The notes: generated by a model from the letters alone, not told the origin. A stretch of DNA of 19,200 nucleotides from Spirochaetales bacterium (GCA_022784805.1 JALFYG010000124.1:1-19200), one strand, 5' to 3'; positions 7,586 through 15,640 are shown, counted from the first letter of the stretch. Made by a program: numbers and translations.

Positions 7586-7986
7586 TTCAAGGATATTTTC
7601 TTTCAATTCTCTATTTGATCATTTCATCTCTCATGTTTCTTCAAAACAAGTATAGACTGCAACTCTCTTTTGTCCTCCGTTTTTCATCATATTTAATCTC
7701 CAATAAAAAGGCATTGAATATCTTTACTCTCTCCGGGGCGGTGGTGTTTCTTATTGTCCTGTTCTTTCCGATAACACCTGGCCCAATGATTCTGGGAGAC
7801 TTGGTTCCTGCCTTGATGATTCTCTATGAGACACTTTATTTTTATATTGTTTATGGAATGGAAGATACAAAGAAGGAAAGAGAGTACATAAACTTCTCCA
7901 AAGAGGGAAGGAAGGTGGCTCTGGGATGGATAAGTCTCATCATTGCCACCGTGCACTTTGTTTTCCCATCCTTTGTATTGTTGTGA
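7582..7986 (+). CDS. Small integral membrane protein, unknown function
   Basis: Family not recognised. The 134-residue product has about four hydrophobic segments (YFLSILYLIISSLMFL; FTLSGAVVFLIVLFFPI; LVPALMILYETLYFYIVY; LGWISLIIATVHFVFP) and a charged loop KKEREYINFSKEGRK between the third and fourth. No signal peptide cleavage site is evident. It overlaps the nnr stop by four bases and its own TGA (7984-7986) overlaps the presumed GTG start of the Nudix gene, so it is the middle member of a tightly coupled three-gene operon. No function can be deduced from context beyond co-expression with nnr. Confidence 0.7.
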   Translation: MIQGYFLSILYLIISSLMFLQNKYRLQLSFVLRFSSYLISNKKALNIFTLSGAVVFLIVLFFPITPGPMILGDLVPALMILYETLYFYIVYGMEDTKKEREYINFSKEGRKVALGWISLIIATVHFVFPSFVLL

Positions 7987-8382
7987 GGGGATCTGGAAGA
8001 GAGACTTACTACTAGCGGGGTTGCATCCAAAGATGGCTTATTTTTGGTAGCCAAAAGGCTGCCAGGAGGTCCACTCTCTGAGAAATGGGAGTTTGTAGGT
8101 GGAAAGAATAGATGGGGTGAAAGCATCGAAGACACCCTCAAAAGGGAGTGGATGGAGGAGCTTAACCTTAAGATAGAGGTAAAGGAGCATCTGTTGAACA
8201 CCACCTTTGTCTACAACAACACCCATTTCACCCTCCATTGTCATAGGGTGGAGATAGTAGAAGGGGAGATAAAGCTTAGTGTCCATCAAGATTATAAATG
8301 GGTGAACAAAAGTGAGCTTGCTTCTTTGGACTTCGGTGAATCTGATGGGGTGATCAGGGATTGGATTCTCAATAATCTTTAA
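7983..8382 (+). CDS. MutT-like Nudix hydrolase, start region frameshifted or start codon displaced
   Basis: Nudix hydrolase resembling MutT-type 8-oxo-dGTP diphosphatases, which remove oxidised nucleotides. The Nudix box is clear: GKNRWGE, then REWMEELNL, fitting Gx5Ex7REUxEExGU with Asn in place of the last Gly. Before it, LFLVAKRLPGGPLSEKWEF, and at the end YKWVNKSEL and LDFGES, match the MutT pattern. In the frame of the domain there is no ATG, GTG or TTG between the upstream TGA (7984-7986) and TTG at 8044, yet the first strand (TTSGVASKDG) lies before 8044. If the GGGG at 7987-7990 had three Gs, the GTG at 7983 would run straight in as MRDLEERLTTSG with a GTGA overlap to the previous gene. 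As written, only a CTG at 7993 or the truncating TTG at 8044 is available. Coordinates span the whole likely gene. Confidence 0.75.
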
Positions 8383-8436
8383 CTTTTGAAGATAAAACTG
8401 AAGTTGATTATATTTCTTTATTATCAAAACAAATAG

Positions 8437-8462
8437 AAAGAGCCTCATCTCTGAGGCCCTTT
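8437..8462. terminator. Bidirectional terminator between the Nudix gene and glgC
   Basis: GCCTCA (8442-8447), loop TCTC, TGAGGC (8452-8457), extended through one mismatch by AAAG/CTTT (8437-8440 with 8459-8462). T-runs follow on both strands (CTTTTATT on +, TCTTTC on -). It sits between two convergent genes, 54 bases after the Nudix stop and 16 bases after the glgC stop. Confidence 0.8.
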
Positions 8463-8478
8463 TATTAGATTGAATCAA

Positions 8479-9777
8479 TTAGATTACTGTGCCATCTGGA
8501 ATGATTGCATTCTTGTTGATGACGATGATTCCATCATGTACTGAGTACATTTCGAAGTCACCTTCAGCTCTCTTGATGTTGTCTATACCGATACGGCAGT
8601 TGGATCCGATTCTAGCATTCTGGTCGATGATAGCTTTCTTGATGATAGTAGCCCTACCGATACCGATGTTAGGAATGCCGTTCTTAGCGTTCTCTGCCTT
8701 TTCTTCTTCGCTTTCATATCTTGAAGCACCCATGCAATATACTCCGTCAAGGGAGGCACCTGCTTCAATGAAGGTTCTGACACCGACGATTGAGTTGACG
8801 ATTGTAGCGTTTGTAATGATGGATCCTTCAGATGAAAGAGCATTTGAGAATGAACAGAAGTTAGCCTTTGTTGCTGGGAGGTGTCTTCTGTGTGTGTAGA
8901 TTGGCATCTCTTCATCATAGAAGTTGAAGCTTGGCTTATCAGAAGCAAGGTTGAGGTTTGCTTCGTAGAAAGCCTTTACAGTTCCGATATCTTCCCAATA
9001 ACCGTCGAAGAGGTAGGATGATACTGGCTTTGACTTGATGATGTCTGGAATGATTTCCTTACCGAAGTCTGTCTTGTCGTTGTTGAGAGCCTGCTCCATT
9101 TCCTGAGCGTTGAAGATGTAGATACCCATGGAAGCGATATATTCATTCTTCTCGGTTCTCTTAATTCCAAGCTGATCCTTCAATGTTGATTCTGGAACGA
9201 TGTAGTCTGTGATGTCTGCATCTGGGCTTGGCTTCTCGAAGAACTTTGTGATCATGCCTTTCTCGTCGCATCCCATGATTCCAAGTCCTGTTGCCTCTGG
9301 TCTGCTGATTGGCTTACCAGCGATAGTAAGGACAGCCTTACTATCGATGTGGCGCTGGAGCATCTTGTTGAAGTCCATTCTATAGAGCTGATCACCAGAG
9401 AGGATTACGTAGTAGTCTGCGTTCTGATCTCTGAAGTGCTTTAGATTCTTTCTGACGGCGTCAGCTGTGCCCTGATACCATGTTTCAGATGTATATGTCT
9501 GCTCAGCTGCAAGAATTTCTACGAATCCGCCTGAGAATGCATCGAAGTTATAAGTAGATGCAATATGGTTGTGGAGTGATGCACTATTAAACTGTGTCAA
9601 AACGTAAATCTGTCTGATGTTACTGTTGATACAGTTTGAAATCGGGATGTCCACAAGGCGGTACTTTCCTGCAAATGGTACTGCAGGTTTGGACCTATCC
9701 ATAGTCAATGGATAGAGGCGTGTTCCCCTTCCGCCTCCGAGTACAATGGCGACAACCTTTTTGTTGTTGAGTGTCAT
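8479..9777 (-). CDS. glgC: Glucose-1-phosphate adenylyltransferase (ADP-glucose pyrophosphorylase)
   Basis: Makes ADP-glucose from ATP and glucose-1-phosphate, the committed step of glycogen synthesis. The 432-residue protein has the nucleotidyltransferase signature GGGRGTRL (14-21) with RSKPAVPFAGKYRLVD, then ILSGDQLYRMD (metal/catalytic Asp region), FFEKPSPDA (glucose-1-phosphate contact) and YLFDGYWEDIGT, followed by a C-terminal left-handed beta-helix with hexad-like repeats ending KNAIIPDGTVI. That ending and NCINSNIRQIYVLTQFNSASL are characteristic of the plant/cyanobacterial-type large branch and not of enteric GlgC. The start is supported by AAGGAG eight bases upstream. It is transcribed alone: a hairpin lies between it and the glgA operon and a terminator follows it. 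Confidence 0.96.
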   Translation of the reverse strand: MTLNNKKVVAIVLGGGRGTRLYPLTMDRSKPAVPFAGKYRLVDIPISNCINSNIRQIYVLTQFNSASLHNHIASTYNFDAFSGGFVEILAAEQTYTSETWYQGTADAVRKNLKHFRDQNADYYVILSGDQLYRMDFNKMLQRHIDSKAVLTIAGKPISRPEATGLGIMGCDEKGMITKFFEKPSPDADITDYIVPESTLKDQLGIKRTEKNEYIASMGIYIFNAQEMEQALNNDKTDFGKEIIPDIIKSKPVSSYLFDGYWEDIGTVKAFYEANLNLASDKPSFNFYDEEMPIYTHRRHLPATKANFCSFSNALSSEGSIITNATIVNSIVGVRTFIEAGASLDGVYCMGASRYESEEEKAENAKNGIPNIGIGRATIIKKAIIDQNARIGSNCRIGIDNIKRAEGDFEMYSVHDGIIVINKNAIIPDGTVI

Positions 9778-9819
9778 ATGAATTCTCCTTTGTCTATATT
9801 CTAAACACCTTTTATTTAA

Positions 9820-9848
9820 ATAACAGTTTTAGTTTTTTCTTTTTCCAA
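9820..9848 (-). promoter_or_regulatory. Candidate glgC promoter
   Basis: TTGGAA (9848-9843), 17-bp spacer, TGTTAT (9825-9820), giving a start near 9813 and a leader of about 35 bases before the glgC ATG. Both boxes match consensus at four of six positions. Upstream lie two short inverted repeats (9861-9872 and 9878-9888). Confidence 0.35.
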
Positions 9849-9860
9849 GATTAAACCTTT

Positions 9861-9888
9861 GGGAAACTTCCCTTTTAGATAGTCTATC
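9861..9888. promoter_or_regulatory. Two adjacent short palindromes upstream of the glgC promoter
   Basis: GGGAA-AC-TTCCC (9861-9872) and GATAG-T-CTATC (9878-9888) are both perfect inverted repeats and lie just upstream of the candidate -35 box, where an activator would bind. Nothing links them to a known regulator; short palindromes also arise by chance in AT-rich DNA. Confidence 0.25.
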
Positions 9889-10004
9889 ACCACTTTTTCC
9901 AATCCCGCCACATAAATTGTTGTTTTTCACGATTTCTTAACCTAATTGCACCATAAGAAAAATTAATTTGCATAAGTACGGCAGGGGAAAAAAGTGTGAA
10001 GCCC

Positions 10005-10031
10005 AAGAAAGATGTCCCCTTTCAGGGGACA
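10005..10031 (-). terminator. Terminator of the glgA operon
   Basis: Two bases after the glgA stop, an 8-bp perfect stem TGTCCCCT/AGGGGACA (10013-10020 with 10024-10031) with a 3-base loop is followed on the - strand by TCTTTCTT. The stem is very stable; the T-tract is moderate. Confidence 0.7.
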
Positions 10032-10033
10032 CT

Positions 10034-11458
10034 TTAGAGGATTGAAGAATATACTTTGATATACTCTTCAGCACTATGTTTCCAGGTTGAGTCGACCTTC
10101 ATGGCCCTCTCTCTTGCCTTGTCCAGGCCTTCTTTGTCTTTGTAGAAAGCCTTGGCTCTTTCCACAGTCTCCACGATTTTGTCTGGAGTGAGAGGAGAGA
10201 AGGCAAAGCCAGTTCCATCTTCGTTTGTCATATCTATTACAGTGTCTTTGAGACCACCTGTGGTATGGACGATAGGAAGAGTTCCATACTTCATGGAATA
10301 AAGCTGGTTAAGGCCACATGGCTCGAAGCGTGATGGCATAAGGAAGAAGTCTGCACCTGCCTCTGCCTTATGGGAGAGAGGAGCAGAGAATGCAATCTTT
10401 ACAGAGAGGTTCTTATACTTGGACATCAATAGACTGAGCTTTGTTACATACTTTGCGTCTCCTGTTCCGATAAGAACGACTGCGCAGTCATCGTTCTTGA
10501 GAATTCTCTCCAGAGCACAAGGCTCCCCTTCAAGAAGAAGCTCATCGAAGCCCTTCTGGTCTGCAAGTCTTGAGATCATGGAAAAGAGTGGTTTGTCGTC
10601 ATAGCCCTGAAGCTTGAACTCCTTCAAGAGGTCTTTCTTACACTCTTCTTTTCCTTCCCTGTTTTCTGATGAATAGTTGGCTACGATGTCCTTGTCTATT
10701 TCAGGATTCCATTCGTTGTAGTCTATACCGTTGATGATTCCCTTTGATTCATCTTTTCTTGCTCTCAAGATATCATCAAGGCCACATCCCATGGCGCTTT
10801 CCCTTATCTCTTCCATGTATGTAGGAGAGACTGTGGTGATGAAATCTGAATCCATGAGACCTGCAACCATCATGTTGATGTTCTCATGGGCCTTTGGTCC
10901 ACGAAGGGCACTATGAGGGATGCGAGAGGATGAAATTATTGCATCGAAAGGAGGGAATACCCCCTGGTAAGCAAGGTTGTGGATAGTGAAGACTGTCTTT
11001 GTCTCTACTTTGAAGTACTTCAAATAGTATGGTACAAGACCTGTGGTCCAATCGTGGCAGTGGACAATGTCTGCCTTCCAATCTGTAGCCGCCAGATAAA
11101 GAGCCACTGCCTTTGAAAAACTTAAGAATCTTGGGCAGTTATCTGCATAGGGCTGGAAGGAAGTGTCTCCGTAGATGCCTAGTCTCTTTGAAAAGTAAGG
11201 GTGGGAGAGTCCTGCGTAAATGACGCCATTCTCTTCTTTCTCATAGATTTCAGCTTTTTCATTTCCTCCAAGCATTGGAATTTGGAAAGAAAGAGCCTTG
11301 GTCCATCCTTTCTTATCTATAAAGGAATACATAGGCATGAATACTTTTACTTCATGTCCCATTGCCGCAAATGTCGCTGAAAGTGCTCCTACTACATCTG
11401 CCAATCCTCCAGACTTGGAGAATGGCACTGTTTCGCTGGTTGCCATTAATATCTTCAT
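10034..11458 (-). CDS. glgA: Glycogen synthase, GT5 family
   Basis: Transfers glucose from ADP-glucose to growing alpha-1,4-glucan in the cytoplasm. The 474-residue length is normal for bacterial GlgA. Motifs in order: KSGGLADVVG (15-24; KxGGL binds the ADP-glucose phosphates), HCHDWTTGL, TIHNLAYQG, GIINGIDYNEWNP, ISRLADQKGFD and the C-terminal PSRFEPCGLNQLYSMKYG with TTGGLKDTV, the GT-B nucleotide-sugar site. It is the last gene of the cluster beginning at the TPR gene. The 61-base gap to the unknown exported gene upstream has no hairpin. AAGGA lies unusually far (about 16 bases) from the ATG, so initiation may be weak or use another element. Together with glgC it forms the glycogen-making pair, on separate transcripts. 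Confidence 0.95.
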   Translation of the reverse strand: MKILMATSETVPFSKSGGLADVVGALSATFAAMGHEVKVFMPMYSFIDKKGWTKALSFQIPMLGGNEKAEIYEKEENGVIYAGLSHPYFSKRLGIYGDTSFQPYADNCPRFLSFSKAVALYLAATDWKADIVHCHDWTTGLVPYYLKYFKVETKTVFTIHNLAYQGVFPPFDAIISSSRIPHSALRGPKAHENINMMVAGLMDSDFITTVSPTYMEEIRESAMGCGLDDILRARKDESKGIINGIDYNEWNPEIDKDIVANYSSENREGKEECKKDLLKEFKLQGYDDKPLFSMISRLADQKGFDELLLEGEPCALERILKNDDCAVVLIGTGDAKYVTKLSLLMSKYKNLSVKIAFSAPLSHKAEAGADFFLMPSRFEPCGLNQLYSMKYGTLPIVHTTGGLKDTVIDMTNEDGTGFAFSPLTPDKIVETVERAKAFYKDKEGLDKARERAMKVDSTWKHSAEEYIKVYSSIL

Positions 11459-11519
11459 GGTTTAATTATCCATCCTTAAGAGGGTGGGAGCAAGATTAAA
11501 TTTTCTTATACTGCTATCG

Positions 11520-12221
11520 TCACCAGAGAACCGGGGCTCTCTTCTCCCCATCCTTCTCTACAGATAAGAGGGTGAAGTAAGGCTGCATGAAGATATTCAA
11601 TGGCGTAAGGGCGTCGGTGATCTTGTCTTTTTCTATGTACCCTGTAATGCGCCAAAGAGAAGAGTTTGAGTCCGTGTAAATGATTTCTGCCTCCACTCTT
11701 CTCTCCCCGACTATCCAAGAAAGAGTACTTTCCCAATTCTCTCCCTTATATCTTCTAATTTCCGTTGTTACAAAGTCCTCTGGGGAGGAGAGTATCTCAT
11801 TGATACCCAGAAAAGCATTTTCAAAGATAAGAATGTTCTCAGAGAGGGTCTTCTCTCCCACCTGTTTTCCGTTGAGATATAACAAAGCTCCTTCTTCCGA
11901 AACCTTCAGCTCAACGTTGTTGCTCTCAATAGAGAGTGAGTAATTAAGGTAGTCGCTGCCATACTCAATATAAGCTTTTCCATCTTTTGAAGAGTGCCTC
12001 AAGAGGAGGGAAGGGGATACGGAGGAAGTATCTATAGAGAGAATCTTATCCTTCACATCCTTGTCTTCGTTATATAACTCAAGGGAGAATGAAGGAGTCT
12101 TTGTTTCCTCAATAGAGTAGATATCATCTTTTATCAAAGCCATCCCTTCCTCTTTCATTCCTTGGGAAAAGAGAGGGGAGAGAAGAGATAGAACTAAGAG
12201 ATAAAAGATGAATCTTTTCAT
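11520..12221 (-). CDS. Exported protein of unknown family
   Basis: Family not recognised. The 233-residue protein has a signal peptide (KRFIFYLLVLSLLSPLFSQG) with probable cleavage at FSQ/G and no lipobox Cys, so it is likely periplasmic or secreted. The remainder alternates short beta-strand-like stretches (IEYGSDYLNYSLSIESNNVELKV is one region, positions about 85-107) with acidic loops, consistent with an all-beta domain; there are no obvious catalytic motifs. Its ATG overlaps the trxB stop by one base (TAATG), so it is translated with trxB. It is followed by glgA. Neither neighbour suggests a function. Confidence 0.7.
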   Translation of the reverse strand: MKRFIFYLLVLSLLSPLFSQGMKEEGMALIKDDIYSIEETKTPSFSLELYNEDKDVKDKILSIDTSSVSPSLLLRHSSKDGKAYIEYGSDYLNYSLSIESNNVELKVSEEGALLYLNGKQVGEKTLSENILIFENAFLGINEILSSPEDFVTTEIRRYKGENWESTLSWIVGERRVEAEIIYTDSNSSLWRITGYIEKDKITDALTPLNIFMQPYFTLLSVEKDGEKRAPVLW

Positions 12222-13126
12222 TAGATATTGTTTTCCTGTATGTATTCGTCTGCGCTATGGGCGGCCTTGGCCCCGTCTCCGGTAGCTGTAACAACCTGTC
12301 TGAAGGAAGTGTTTCTTACGTCTCCTACTGCAAATAAGCCAGGGAGAGTTGTGTTCATTCTTTCATCTGTTATGACAAAGCCATTCTCTGTCTCAACTAG
12401 GCCCTCCACTACTTTTGAATTTGGTGTGGTGCCTACAAACACAAAGACGCCGTTAGTTTCGATTTCGCTTCCGTCGTCCAGAACCACACTCTCTACCTTT
12501 GTGCCGTTTCCTTTGATTTCAACGATGTTTCTTCCCATGACTGTGGAGATGTTTGAAATCTTCTTTATCTTGTCCTGGAGAGCTTTCTGGGCTCTGAAGA
12601 CATCTCGACGGTGGATGATGACCACCTCTGTGGCAAGCTTAGATAAATATATTGCATCTGTGAGGGCTGTATCGCCACCTCCGGCGACAACTACCTTCTG
12701 TCCTCTGAAAAATGGTCCGTCACAGGTTGCGCAGTAGCTTACACCCTTTCCGCCATATTCCTCTTCACCTTTTGCTCCGATATGTCTATGGCTGGCTCCT
12801 GTGGCGAGGATGACGGCTTCTGCCTCTATTTCAGAGTATGTGGATGTGACAATGAATCTATTCTCTTTCTTCTCGATTTTTGTCACTTCATCATACTCGA
12901 TCTCTACTCCGAACTCCTTGCACTGGTTCTCCATGGCTTCAGAGAGAACATAGCCGCTGGTCTTTCCCAGCCCTGGGTAGTTTTCTATTTCATCTATAAA
13001 CAGCAATTGACCACCGGGTCCCATAGGATCCAGCACCAAGGTTGAGTATCCAGCTCTTGCTGCATATTGGGCTGCGCTCATTCCTCCAGGTCCTGCTCCA
13101 ATTACAAGAATATCTACTTCTCTCAC
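12221..13126 (-). CDS. trxB: Thioredoxin reductase (NADPH)
   Basis: Flavoenzyme that reduces thioredoxin with NADPH. The 301-residue protein has the FAD-binding GAGPGG (10-15), the redox-active CATCDG with Cys132 and Cys135, the NADPH-binding GGGDTAL (149-155) with HRRDVFRA, and the C-terminal FAD motif LFAVGDVR. The length matches bacterial low-molecular-weight TrxB. The start is a GTG at 13126, supported by AAAGGAG nine bases upstream, located inside the last codons of tsaB. The gene is two bases beyond the tsaB stop, in one operon. A ferredoxin-dependent or other NTR-family variant cannot be excluded, but the motifs are standard. Confidence 0.94.
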   Translation of the reverse strand: MREVDILVIGAGPGGMSAAQYAARAGYSTLVLDPMGPGGQLLFIDEIENYPGLGKTSGYVLSEAMENQCKEFGVEIEYDEVTKIEKKENRFIVTSTYSEIEAEAVILATGASHRHIGAKGEEEYGGKGVSYCATCDGPFFRGQKVVVAGGGDTALTDAIYLSKLATEVVIIHRRDVFRAQKALQDKIKKISNISTVMGRNIVEIKGNGTKVESVVLDDGSEIETNGVFVFVGTTPNSKVVEGLVETENGFVITDERMNTTLPGLFAVGDVRNTSFRQVVTATGDGAKAAHSADEYIQENNI

Positions 13127-13128
13127 TC

Positions 13129-13827
13129 TTATTCTCCTTTTGCTTCTTTTGCCTTTGCCATCAGCATTTCTTCTGCGTCGCTTCTCCTGATATATACCGG
13201 TCCCTCTCCGATATCATCCGGGCCATCTTTCTCAAGCTTCTCTTTTCCAAGCTTCTCCAGGGCATAGGAGAGGCATCTTGGAGCTTCTTTATCCACTGTT
13301 ATATCTAACTCAGGAGAGATGGCAAGGAGCTTCGATGCAAATAGTGCTGCATCAGGTCCTGTAATAAGTACGTCCTTCAAGCTTGAGATAGATTCTGTCA
13401 AGTCTTCTGGGTTTCCATCCCTGTCGGAAACAACAACCTCATCGTTGACTGAGAGACGGAAATAGAACTTCTTTTTCTTTGCGTCTATTACGCTGACAAT
13501 TGGTCCTTTCCATAATGATTTGACGCTTTCTTCAATGACAGAAAGGGTAGGGACAGATACAAGTGGAGCAGAGGAAGCCAATGATATTCCCTTCAGCCCA
13601 GCCATTCCCACTCTTAAGCCAGTAAATGATCCAGGTCCCTTTGTACAGATCAAAAGCTCTAAGTCCTTGAGCTCTATTCCAGCTCTTTTTGTCATGGACT
13701 TAATCTCTCCCAAAAGGTTTTCTGAATGGGAGAAGTTTCCGATGATCTTTCTCTCTTCATAGGAGGAAGAAGTCCTCAATGATAGAGATAACACAGGGGT
13801 TGAAGTGTCAAGAGAGAGAATGTTCAT
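13129..13827 (-). CDS. tsaB: tRNA t6A biosynthesis protein TsaB
   Basis: Partner of TsaD in the complex that adds threonylcarbamoyl to A37 of ANN-decoding tRNAs. The 232-residue protein is an ASKHA-fold member: MNILSLDTSTPVLSLSL opens the fold and GPGSFTGLRVG (64-74) is the family signature. TsaB itself is inactive and serves as scaffold. It overlaps tsaE by 20 bases, consistent with the common tsaE-tsaB pairing. tsaD and tsaC are not in the window. The C-terminal PVYIRRSDAEE segment is also typical of the family. Confidence 0.93.
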   Translation of the reverse strand: MNILSLDTSTPVLSLSLRTSSSYEERKIIGNFSHSENLLGEIKSMTKRAGIELKDLELLICTKGPGSFTGLRVGMAGLKGISLASSAPLVSVPTLSVIEESVKSLWKGPIVSVIDAKKKKFYFRLSVNDEVVVSDRDGNPEDLTESISSLKDVLITGPDAALFASKLLAISPELDITVDKEAPRCLSYALEKLGKEKLEKDGPDDIGEGPVYIRRSDAEEMLMAKAKEAKGE

Positions 13828-14245
13828 ATCTACCGTCTCCTTTGATCGTTATGGTCCTCGACAAATCGTCGTTGATTACAATCTCAACAAATATAGTTGA
13901 ATCCGGGAGCATGGAATCTATTTTTTCAGACCACTCTATAAGGGTGATGCCATCGGGATATAGAAACTCCTCTCCTCCCATGGACTCAAATTCATCTTCT
14001 CCGCTTAGGCGATAGATGTCCAAGTGGTAGAGTTTTTCTCTTCCCTCATATTCCTGTACAAGAGTAAATGTGGGGGAAACCACAGCTTCTGTTATCTCCA
14101 AGCTTCTTGCAATGCCTTTGGCCAGTACAGTCTTTCCAGCACCAAGAGATCCTCTGAGAGAGACACAGTCGCCTTTTTTTAGTGTTGAGCCGAAGTCGAA
14201 ACCTAGTTTTTCTGTCTCTTCAGTAGTCTTTGTCGTAATTGTCAT
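13808..14245 (-). CDS. tsaE: tRNA t6A biosynthesis ATPase TsaE
   Basis: Small P-loop ATPase that drives turnover of the TsaB-TsaD complex. The 145-residue product carries Walker A GSLGAGKT (32-39), SPTFTLVQEY, LYHLDIYRL and IEWSEKI, all in the order of the family. The start is placed at the ATG at 14245, which has AGAGGA about ten bases upstream and lies ten bases after the TPR-gene stop. The frame is open back to 14464, but that extension runs through the opposite phase of the TPR gene and is Lys/Arg/Ser/Thr-rich noise, so it is not used. The 3' end overlaps tsaB. Confidence 0.93.
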   Translation of the reverse strand: MTITTKTTEETEKLGFDFGSTLKKGDCVSLRGSLGAGKTVLAKGIARSLEITEAVVSPTFTLVQEYEGREKLYHLDIYRLSGEDEFESMGGEEFLYPDGITLIEWSEKIDSMLPDSTIFVEIVINDDLSRTITIKGDGRYEHSLS

Positions 14246-14255
14246 CTTTGTCCTC

Positions 14256-15623
14256 TTAATTATGGTGGCAGGAGCACTCTTTGCCTTCTTTATGGCAGCC
14301 GCACTCTTTATCCTCATGCTCTTCATGGTGGCAGTGTCCGCCACAGTGACAGGAACACTCCTCGTCCTCCTCATCCTCTTCGTCCATTGGGAAGTCTTCT
14401 TCCATGGAAAGAGCGAACTTTCTGAAGTCTTCCTCAAAAGAAGAGCCAGAATACTCTGCGTCATCAGTGTTTTCCGTGTTCTTTACATACTCTTCATGGA
14501 TGATGTCGCCGATCTTATCTCCTGTGGCCTTCTCATATTCATCAATGAGACCTTTGACGAACTTATCGTCTTTAGCAAGGAATCTTGCTCTTTCAAGATA
14601 TTCCCTTGCCTCGTCAAACTCCCCGTCAGCCAAGTAGAGGTAAGCCAAGTTTGTTGTTGTGGTGAGATTGCTCTCATCCAAGTCACAGGCTGTCTCCAGG
14701 TATGCCTTGGCAAGGTTTTTGTCTCCGCTTTCCAGCTCGCAGATAGAGAGTTCGTTATAAATCTCGCTATTGCTCTCGCCAAGCTTTATGCACTCCAGGA
14801 AACACTCCTTTGCCTCTTCATAGTCCTTTCTTATTCTCAGAGCCCAGCCTTTGAGGAAGTATCCATTCCAGATGGAAGGGTTAGCCTTTAGGAACTTGTC
14901 GATGATAGGAAGGGCCTTGTCTGGCTCATTGAGAGTGATGAAGTCATAGGCTTCCGAGATAGCCTCGCTGTTCTCCAGCTTAAAGGCTATTTCCTTAAGC
15001 ATCTTTCTCACTTCTTCTTTCCTTTCGCTTTCTTCAGCTACATCCATGTATCTTTCGCCATATTCTTTGGCTTCTTCCAGATTACCCATGTAAGCCTCGA
15101 ATGAAGCAAGCTCAGAAAGGATCATCTCATCTTCGCCGAATCTTTCGATTCCGTATTCCAAGGTCTCTCTTACCTTCTTGATCCAGACCCTTTCATCCTC
15201 TCCCTTGCTTCTTGCTTCCACTGCAAGATATGAGTAGAGGGTTGCAAGATTGACGCAGGATGCGTTCTGAGGCAAGAGGTGATAGACAGCCAAAAAGAGT
15301 TCTTCTGCAAACTCAAACTCTTTTCTCTGCTCTTTTGCAATGGCGGCTTGGTTGAGCTTTTCAACAATGTGTGGGTCTGATGCCAAAACAAAAGACTTGT
15401 AATATGAGAAGTGCGGGTGATTCTTGTCGTGTGCAACGACACTGATCATACCAGCCACTAAGTTTTCTACAGTGAGGTCTTTGTCTTCAACCTTATCTTT
15501 CCCTTCTGATAAAAGAATAGGGAGCTCGATTGAAGAGTCGATGGTGAAGGAACCTAGATCAGCCTTAAAGTTTTCAGGCAGCTTAATGAATTGAATATTT
15601 TCTTTAGTTGTCATAATCAGCAT
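14256..15623 (-). CDS. TPR-repeat protein with acidic stretch and Cys/His-rich metal-binding-type tail
   Basis: Cytoplasmic by prediction (no signal peptide). About 455 residues: a mixed N-terminal region, then helical tetratricopeptide-like repeats over roughly 90-370 (for example YFLKGWALRIRKDYEEAKECF and NLAYLYLADGEFDEAREYL), an acidic stretch DEEDEEDEE, and a last 33 residues (423-455) holding 8 Cys and 8 His in clusters such as CSCHC, HCHH, CGCH and CSCHH. Such a tail should bind Zn, Ni or Cu and recalls His-rich tails of metallochaperones (SlyD, HypB) and metallothioneins, though no family match is claimed. Two starts are possible, ATG 15623 and ATG 15614, neither with a Shine-Dalgarno; a TATATT box lies directly before them. 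It heads the tsaE-tsaB-trxB-glgA gene string. Confidence 0.8.
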   Translation of the reverse strand: MLIMTTKENIQFIKLPENFKADLGSFTIDSSIELPILLSEGKDKVEDKDLTVENLVAGMISVVAHDKNHPHFSYYKSFVLASDPHIVEKLNQAAIAKEQRKEFEFAEELFLAVYHLLPQNASCVNLATLYSYLAVEARSKGEDERVWIKKVRETLEYGIERFGEDEMILSELASFEAYMGNLEEAKEYGERYMDVAEESERKEEVRKMLKEIAFKLENSEAISEAYDFITLNEPDKALPIIDKFLKANPSIWNGYFLKGWALRIRKDYEEAKECFLECIKLGESNSEIYNELSICELESGDKNLAKAYLETACDLDESNLTTTTNLAYLYLADGEFDEAREYLERARFLAKDDKFVKGLIDEYEKATGDKIGDIIHEEYVKNTENTDDAEYSGSSFEEDFRKFALSMEEDFPMDEEDEEDEECSCHCGGHCHHEEHEDKECGCHKEGKECSCHHN

Positions 15624-15640
15624 AAATATAAGACTAAAAT

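Noticed and set aside
8044..8382. Nudix gene beginning at the TTG at 8044
   Set aside because: This start cuts off the first beta strand of the MutT fold, which is encoded in the same frame just upstream, and has no ribosome binding site.
14246..14464. 73-residue N-terminal extension of TsaE
   Set aside because: It overlaps the TPR gene out of phase, is low-complexity and basic, and the TsaE family begins at the ATG at 14245, which has its own ribosome binding site.
14070..14891. 273-residue + strand frame opposite tsaE and the TPR gene
   Set aside because: It is the antisense of two recognised coding sequences; its hydrophobicity is what the complement of acidic and helical codons produces.
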